Of a stretch of DNA of 10,072 nucleotides, positions 7,301 through 10,072 are shown piece by piece (the first letter of the stretch is position 1; every line of letters begins with the position of its first letter). The notes under the pieces are model-generated. The model saw only the letters and a program-made list of their open reading frames with translations, ran no database searches and had not been told where the DNA came from. The translations under genes were made by a program, and so were the position numbers. The DNA lies in the NCBI GenBank assembly GCA_037439685.1, contig JBBIVO010000057.1, positions 1 to 10,072 of the forward strand. Reading direction: 5' to 3'. This DNA comes from JAGTRB01 sp037439685. Lineage in GTDB: Archaea; Thermoproteota; Bathyarchaeia; TCS64.

Positions 7301-8088
7301 CCGCCCCCAGCGACGGGGAAGTGGTGGGATCTCCAGTCCCCGCTGGCGGCTGAGAGGTTTAGGAGGAGGGAGTGCGAAGGGCTGCGGCTCTCAGCCGTGC
7401 TCCAGGCTCCGCCACCCGTGTACCAGTTGTAGGGCGCCGGGGTCTCCACATCGGGGTTCGAGACGAGCTCCGGGCCGTAGCGGTATCCCCCCGTGTTCCC
7501 GCCCCCGTACCAGTAGTCTGGGGCTGCACTACCGTTCTCGGCACTCGGGTTCCTCACAAGCTCCGTGGCGAGGCCTGACTGGTTGTACCTGACGGATTGG
7601 CCCTGGATGCAGGTGATGTTAAAGTTGCTCTGCTTGTAGGATATGGTGAACCGCTGATAGTCTGAGCGGGAGAGGTTTCCCCTAACCTCGTAGAGCCAGT
7701 TGTTGTGAGCCGCGAAGTTCATGGGGTCGTCCTGGACGATGACTGGTTTGATCTCCACACGCCTCCGTATCACAAGCCCATCATACTCCAAGGCGTCTAT
7801 GAAGCCCGCAGCGGCGTCCGCATAGTAACCCCAGTCATACCTGTCAGCATACTCAGCTAGGATGGCGAGAATCTTTCCCTGGTCGTCAGCCCACCAGAGG
7901 TGGCTGGCGTCGGGGGAGTCCTTAAAGGCTCCCACAGCGGGGTCCCAGAGGGTCTCTATCAGGCTCCTTATGCCCACCTCGACGAAGGGGTAGAGGTGGA
8001 GATCCGCACCGGTCTGGGAGAACGGCGCCTGGGGCAGGATCAGGAGTAGAAGCAGGAGCAGGGCTGAGCCAAGAGGGCGGGGCGACAT
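4399..8088 (-). CDS. Giant secreted, membrane-anchored surface protein with nested carbohydrate-binding-like modules and toroid-like helical region
   Basis: The product has 1229 residues. A signal peptide (1-24, with a run of Leu at 10-17) is followed by helices at about 33-100, a beta-rich stretch at 105-175, two related jelly-roll modules of CBM4/9 type (176-477), more beta-rich sequence (480-675), and a long helical region (695-945) with repeating helix pairs such as YGSILYGLAKLYYHTGN that look like an (alpha/alpha)6-type glycosidase or epimerase toroid. Then come beta modules at about 965-1040 and 1048-1157 (NEW3/CARDB-like), a linker, one membrane helix (1188-1207) and a basic cytoplasmic tail. 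I count 19 N-x-S/T sequons and only three Cys, as expected of an archaeal glycosylated S-layer-exposed protein. Binding or processing of extracellular polysaccharide is inferred; I cannot assign catalytic residues or an enzyme family. The ATG at 8088 directly precedes the signal peptide and has TATA and GGGGAG just upstream. It is a single-gene unit. Confidence 0.9.
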   Translation of the reverse strand: MSPRPLGSALLLLLLLILPQAPFSQTGADLHLYPFVEVGIRSLIETLWDPAVGAFKDSPDASHLWWADDQGKILAILAEYADRYDWGYYADAAAGFIDALEYDGLVIRRRVEIKPVIVQDDPMNFAAHNNWLYEVRGNLSRSDYQRFTISYKQSNFNITCIQGQSVRYNQSGLATELVRNPSAENGSAAPDYWYGGGNTGGYRYGPELVSNPDVETPAPYNWYTGGGAWSTAESRSPSHSLLLNLSAASGDWRSHHFPVAGGGEYRVEGWFKGAVTGGEWFLTIRWFSGGDGTGFISEENIPLTGYSDWTLVSSVFTAPSNALSADLLFRAINGSGELYGDDFSVRRRTLTQGYVWSSAEARTGNRSLLIDVYQASADWRSRHFHAVPDREYNVTAWVKGTVTGDEYFITLRWFSDEAASQFISEQNIPIPQGTYSSWTLFTANATSPSNALSADLLFRAINADGTVYVDDLSVKKYEDDLIEYSFETAITDWMVVDRQPEAVDLIQIVEDEAIRVVFNYTLARAKPYLLLNVTVNSIGSYPLREVWIHNAFDQLDFYGTPLYAGAYPLGYRYVYFPGYGEVAADNTEPQHLLTWWVKNAWNRNYFVIHMRDIPDIFDRSLAIAVILGNKTLLDALDNVEVIQPYKLHWLKMYYALGDIDVGASKTYTMKYVFLNAHDWSNMAAYDPFFSNIDSYENLDLSLTHQYGSILYGLAKLYYHTGNPKYYTLAERIWSYYYNMFTRTGNGTYLQSFPFAIKAAILLWQKTNNVTYYNAAVTLGSHLLSRQQLNPLARNYGGFREWGGAEYVYLDFEAPAGGVLRDLYMLTGDERYRTAHQAFVQSLFIDPEGFIACYRDPDGIQVDTDLPSYKAALFLVASTMGWNDTLTLRAISHVWQRASYTPDRLWINVTYRGLPWGQEPSSESMGWGLAAWLAYARYMASVCNGVYMEYLSDDSPSIEKRAFLREARFESPMRFTAVISGPRSVNATARIYIPLGTFANDQFFVEVLGSPFYGYNWNSSSRILTFWVVLQSDATIVVKAPEPPGGAPPISLIVGAIDLGSLSPGTTKPFNITVEYAAYQVTFTAVEFGDRADWFRVQELPATFTRGLNPTGVAQIAAQLKVPENAAPGEYTISLKLYWTSPEGGTAQAGSSITFKVYTTGAIPPIDTSQILETATETARAVAERLLGDPTLMLLLILTTIVLSSYILRERQHKRKPKQRNKKNIIISTV
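4420..4446 (+). terminator. T-rich tract, likely terminator for the 232-residue gene
   Basis: The plus strand here is dominated by T runs (TTCTTTTTGTTTCTTTG and onward), the signal at which archaeal RNA polymerase releases. It lies about 120 bases after the stop at 4302. It is also the reverse of the Lys/Arg/Asn-rich tail codons of the convergent gene, so the T-richness may simply follow from coding a basic tail. Either way it should act on plus-strand transcripts. Confidence 0.4.
6658..7044 (-). repeat. Jelly-roll module copy 2 (back part of a split module)
   Basis: Residues 349-477 of the large surface protein align with residues 222-348 at about half identity, including the shared stretches DWRS.HF, FISE.NIP, S.WTL and SNALSADLLFRAIN. 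This copy lacks the opening NPxxE...W strand present in the other copy. The underlying DNA is also partly conserved, for example around the SNALSADLLFRAIN codons, pointing to duplication rather than convergence. Confidence 0.75.
7045..7470 (-). repeat. Jelly-roll module copy 1 (complete, CBM4/9-like)
   Basis: Residues 207-348 form a complete module: the opening ELVSNPDVETPAPYNW, a W-containing strand near 229, DWRSHHF, FISEENIP, and the closing DDFSV strand. In CBM4/9-type folds, the first and last strands sit side by side and the module binds glycans. The assignment rests on this motif order and on similarity to the neighbouring copy. Confidence 0.7.
7474..7563 (-). repeat. Detached front piece of a jelly-roll module
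   Basis: Residues 176-205 read ELVRNPSAENGSAAPDYW and then a Gly-rich turn. They repeat the opening of copy 1 (ELVSNPDVETPAPYNW) but stop before the rest of the fold. This is the part that copy 2 lacks, so the piece may pair with residues 349-477 to complete a module interrupted by copy 1. Confidence 0.6.
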
Positions 8089-8115
8089 CTCCCCGTAGAA
8101 AAATCGTCGCCAATC

Positions 8116-8123
8116 GAATTAAA
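8116..8123 (-). promoter_or_regulatory. TATA box of the large surface-protein gene
   Basis: On the minus strand TTTAATTC is centred about 31 bases before the ATG at 8088. This predicts a start near 8094 and a leader of only about six bases. GGGGAG (8089-8094) touches the ATG, too close for a standard ribosome binding site. Confidence 0.5.
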
Positions 8124-8185
8124 GGTTCTGAGGCTACCCCCTTGAGCCAATCATCCCTTCAAGCCAGGAAAGCGGAAAAAGCTCC

Positions 8186-8443
8186 TCACAGCATTTTAGA
8201 CGTTCCTCTTATAGTTCGCCCGCCCCCTCCTTCTCCCGAACACCTCTGAAGCAGGTCCAGTAACTCAAACCCTGCTCGGTTGCGCCCTCTGCCACTCCAA
8301 AGCCCATCGAGCAAAAGCCCTGAAAACTCTCCACCATTCATCCCCATCCAATCCAGTACCTCCCTCAAAACACGGTAGCAACTCTCCCGAATGCTGGGGG
8401 ACAGAACCCCAAGCCACCCAACCAAAGCTTCTATAATCTCCAA
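8186..8443 (-). CDS. Candidate small protein of 85 residues (or non-coding transcript)
   Basis: This is the only candidate in the 454-base gap between the two large minus-strand genes. An open frame from a TTG at 8443 to a TGA at 8186-8188 gives an 85-residue product starting LEIIEALVGWLGVL, amphipathic at first and Gly/Arg-rich at the end. In favour: a TATA-like TTTAAT at 8476-8481 lies about 30 bases before the predicted start region, GGAGGT sits at 8447-8452, and a short T-run (8175-8179 on the minus strand) follows the stop. Against: there is no ATG start, the GGAGGT-to-TTG spacing is only three bases, the T/G-ending codons (CTT, GGT, TTT, TTG) differ from neighbouring genes, and other minus-strand frames are also open. 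I do not recognise a family. It may be chance, or the region may make an RNA. Confidence 0.27.
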   Translation of the reverse strand: MEIIEALVGWLGVLSPSIRESCYRVLREVLDWMGMNGGEFSGLLLDGLWSGRGRNRAGFELLDLLQRCSGEGGGGRTIRGTSKML

Positions 8444-8446
8444 AGA

Positions 8447-8452
8447 ACCTCC
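8447..8452 (-). promoter_or_regulatory. GGAGGT, possible ribosome binding site
   Basis: A perfect Shine-Dalgarno hexamer on the minus strand, 3 bases before a TTG codon. It is the only strong one seen in a non-coding part of the window, but the spacing to the TTG is shorter than usual. It matters only if the small candidate gene is real. Confidence 0.25.
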
Positions 8453-8476
8453 AAGAAAAAGGAAAAAACAAAACAA
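8453..8476 (-). terminator. T-tract terminator downstream of ABCE1
   Basis: Read on the minus strand, this is a nearly pure T stretch with runs of four to six T (TTGTTTTGTTTTTTCC and onward). It starts 66 bases after the ABCE1 stop codon. Intrinsic termination at oligo-T is typical of archaea, and this is the strongest such tract in the window. Confidence 0.65.
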
Positions 8477-8481
8477 TTAAA
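8476..8481 (-). promoter_or_regulatory. TATA-like TTTAAT just before the T tract
   Basis: TTTAAT on the minus strand, preceded by a purine-rich GAAAAGGG that could act as a BRE. Initiation would be expected at about 8450-8455, right after the T tract and beside the GGAGGT. It overlaps the start of the terminator, so it may only be part of the A/T-rich tract. Confidence 0.25.
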
Positions 8482-8542
8482 CCCTTTTCGCACCATAATA
8501 GTCGAATTATCAATCAACAATATTCTCGATCTTTGGAGCCCT

Positions 8543-10072
8543 TCATATGTAATAGTATCTTCCCTCCCTCTTCTGCTCCCTGTCCAGTTTCGAGCCCTCC
8601 TTGTTGACCCTGGGCCTCTTCGTTTCAGGGTCTCTTCGGAAGGTGATTCCCATCTCCTTGAGGAAGGAGTTCATCCCCTCCTCAAGGCCTTGGGGCCTCC
8701 CGCCCAGCCCTCTGAGGCCGCTCTCCCCGGTGAAGACCATGAGCCTGTCGGCTATGAAGTCCTGGGCGACGATGTCGTGCTCCACGACTATCGCCGTTGA
8801 GCCGTTCATCTTGGCTATCCTCCTTATGGCCCTGGCCATGGAGAGGCGCTCCTCCACGTCGAGGTAGGCGCTAGGCTCGTCTAGGAGGTAGATCTCAGCG
8901 TCCCTCGATAGGCACCTCGCTATGGCCGCCCTCTGGAGCTCTCCGCCGCTGAGGTCCTCGACATCCCTCTCGAGCAGCCTCTTCAGGTTCAGGGGCTCGA
9001 TCAGCTCCGCGGCGAACCAGCTCTCCTCATATTTTCTCCCCGCAGCCTCCTTGAGGAGGTCCTCAACCCTCCCCTCCAGTGTGCCCGTCAGGTACTGGGG
9101 CTTGTAGCTCATCTTCACCTCTCTGCCCGAGATGTAGCCCTCGTCTGGCTCCTCCAATCCCGCCAGCATCTTCACGAAGGTCGTCTTCCCGATCCCGTTC
9201 TTCCCCAACGCCCCTATCACCTCCCCCTCCCCGATCTCTCCGGGTTCGACGGTGAGTTGGAACCCTCCGTAGGACTTCAACAGCCTTGACCAGCTCAGGA
9301 GGGGCCTCGTCCTGGATGGTGGCTGGGTTGGAGGCTTCACGTGGAAGACTATGGGGGCCTCCCTGAAGCGGATGTTCTCGTCCGGGATGTAGCCCCTTAT
9401 GTAGATGTTTATCCCCTCCCTCACCCCATGAACCTTTGAGACTATCCCGTAGACTCCGGGCTCCCCGTAGAAGAGGTATACGTCGTCTGAGAGGTAGTCT
9501 AGGACGGCGAGGTCGTGCTCGGCGACGAGGACCATCCTCCCATCTGCTGAGAGGCTCCTTATCACCTTGGCCGCGTTCATCCTCTGGTAGATGTCCAGAT
9601 GGCTTGAGGGCTCGTCGAAGAGGTAGACATCGGCGTCTCTGCAGGCCGCTGCCGCTATGGCCACCCTCTGGAGCTCTCCGCCGCTTAGGGTGTCGAAGCT
9701 CCTCTCCAGGAGCCCATCGAGCTCTAGGGCCTCAACCATCCCCTTCAGGGCCCCCCTCCCGTCGAGGCGGCTTAAGGCCTCTCCAACCCTCCCAGCCACG
9801 GCCTTCGGGATGAGGTCCACATATTGGGGCTTGTACACCGCCCTTATCCTCCCCTCGTAGAGGTCTGAGAGATAGGTGTGGAGGGGGAGGCCTGAGAAGC
9901 TCTTCAATATCTCCTCCCTCCCCGGAGGCCTGGTATAAGAGCCTAGATTGGCTGCCACCTCTCCTGACAGGATCCTCAAGGCCAGGGTTTTACCCATCCC
10001 GTTCCTCCCCAGGAGGCCCACCACCGCCCCCCTCCTGGGGGTTGGAAGCCTGTATAGGGCGAAGGTGTTTGG
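8543..10072 (-). CDS. abce1: ABCE1/RLI ribosome-recycling ATPase, C-terminal 509 residues (partial)
   Basis: ABCE1 (RNase L inhibitor homologue) splits 70S ribosomes after termination, working with aRF1/Pelota in archaea. The frame runs through the window edge; the visible part opens PNTFALYRLPTPRRG, the entry to the first nucleotide-binding domain, so the N-terminal two-[4Fe-4S] domain (roughly 70-90 residues) lies outside. Counting from the edge, NBD1 has Walker A GRNGMGKT (22-29), Q-loop Gln 83, signature LSGGELQR (129-136), Walker B YLFDEP (150-155) and His 186. NBD2 has GKNGIGKT (290-297), Gln 326, LSGGELQR (374-381), YLLDEP (395-400) and His 432. The family-typical tail ITFRRDPETKRPRVNKEGS is intact and ends in YYYI before TGA. 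All catalytic motifs are present. A GTG at 10024 is internal and not the true start. A T tract follows the stop; the promoter is outside the window. Confidence 0.97.
   Translation of the reverse strand, partial: PNTFALYRLPTPRRGAVVGLLGRNGMGKTLALRILSGEVAANLGSYTRPPGREEILKSFSGLPLHTYLSDLYEGRIRAVYKPQYVDLIPKAVAGRVGEALSRLDGRGALKGMVEALELDGLLERSFDTLSGGELQRVAIAAAACRDADVYLFDEPSSHLDIYQRMNAAKVIRSLSADGRMVLVAEHDLAVLDYLSDDVYLFYGEPGVYGIVSKVHGVREGINIYIRGYIPDENIRFREAPIVFHVKPPTQPPSRTRPLLSWSRLLKSYGGFQLTVEPGEIGEGEVIGALGKNGIGKTTFVKMLAGLEEPDEGYISGREVKMSYKPQYLTGTLEGRVEDLLKEAAGRKYEESWFAAELIEPLNLKRLLERDVEDLSGGELQRAAIARCLSRDAEIYLLDEPSAYLDVEERLSMARAIRRIAKMNGSTAIVVEHDIVAQDFIADRLMVFTGESGLRGLGGRPQGLEEGMNSFLKEMGITFRRDPETKRPRVNKEGSKLDREQKREGRYYYI
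8918..8950 (-). repeat. Signature-motif repeat in NBD2 of ABCE1
   Basis: These 33 bases, coding the LSGGELQR-AIA helix of NBD2, match the NBD1 stretch at 9653-9685 at all but one base. The codons, not just the residues, are the same. See the finding on possible gene conversion. Confidence 0.8.
9653..9685 (-). repeat. Signature-motif repeat in NBD1 of ABCE1
   Basis: Partner of the 8918-8950 copy. The single mismatch makes Val in NBD1 versus Ala in NBD2. The flanking DNA of the two domains is much less alike. Confidence 0.8.

Noticed and set aside
8265..8513. 82-codon minus-strand frame in the gap after ABCE1
   Set aside because: It begins at a TTG before the T tract, so it would be terminated early; Trp/Phe/Arg-rich composition looks random. 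The frame ending at 8186 has better signals.
8089..8542. Search for tRNA, SRP RNA, RNase P RNA or C/D-box sRNA in the gap
   Set aside because: No T-loop GGTTCGA-type motif, no conserved SRP or RNase P core sequence, and no well-placed C and D boxes were found by eye.
9436..9813. 125-codon plus-strand frame of almost only Arg, Ser, Pro, Gly and Leu
   Set aside because: Antisense shadow of ABCE1.
1..10072. CRISPR array, insertion sequence or prophage
   Set aside because: No regularly spaced repeats, no terminal inverted repeats with a transposase, and no phage-like genes; the repeats found are all within protein modules.

Overview
This window most likely comes from an archaeon of the TACK group, with a Bathyarchaeia-like lineage as my best guess (inference). 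The evidence is an ABCE1/RLI ribosome-recycling ATPase with archaeal/eukaryotic hallmark sequence, a zinc-rich C-terminal module resembling the thaumarchaeal TackOD1 output domain on a KaiC-like protein, AGG/AGA-rich coding, several TTTAAA-type TATA elements about 25-35 bp before start codons (leaderless or short-leader transcripts), and oligo-T tracts rather than bacterial-style terminators. No tRNA, rRNA, CRISPR array, transposase or phage gene is visible.

Layout, left to right. Bases 3-122 may hold the last 39 codons of an unidentified plus-strand gene. At 238-1500 (+) lies a KaiC/RecA-like protein whose P-loop has lost its Lys-Thr and which ends in a Cys/His-rich zinc module: a probable non-ATPase signalling protein. 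It converges on a membrane glycosyltransferase family 2 gene (1523-2773, -). Upstream of that on the same strand is a stand-alone ECF transporter S component (2919-3422, -). A divergent promoter region separates it from an unrecognised 232-residue charged protein (3604-4302, +). This converges on a very large gene (4399-8088, -) for a secreted, C-terminally membrane-anchored, heavily sequon-bearing surface protein with jelly-roll carbohydrate-binding-like modules and helical toroid-like segments. Bases 8089-8542 have no confident gene, but hold the large gene's promoter, a T-tract terminator and a weak small-ORF/RNA candidate. The right end (8543-10072, -) is the C-terminal 509 residues of ABCE1, whose iron-sulfur N-terminus lies outside the window.

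How the genes may work together. The glycosyltransferase and the large surface protein both point to cell-surface or extracellular polysaccharide, one as builder and the other as binder or processor, but they are not in one operon and the link is inference. ABCE1 is housekeeping. The KaiC-like protein and the S component are single genes whose partners must lie elsewhere.

The most interesting observation is inside the large surface protein. Its two carbohydrate-binding-like modules appear to be nested: the front piece missing from the second copy sits just before the first copy, as if one module had been inserted into another. The pair also interrupts a beta-rich region that itself lies between two helical segments.
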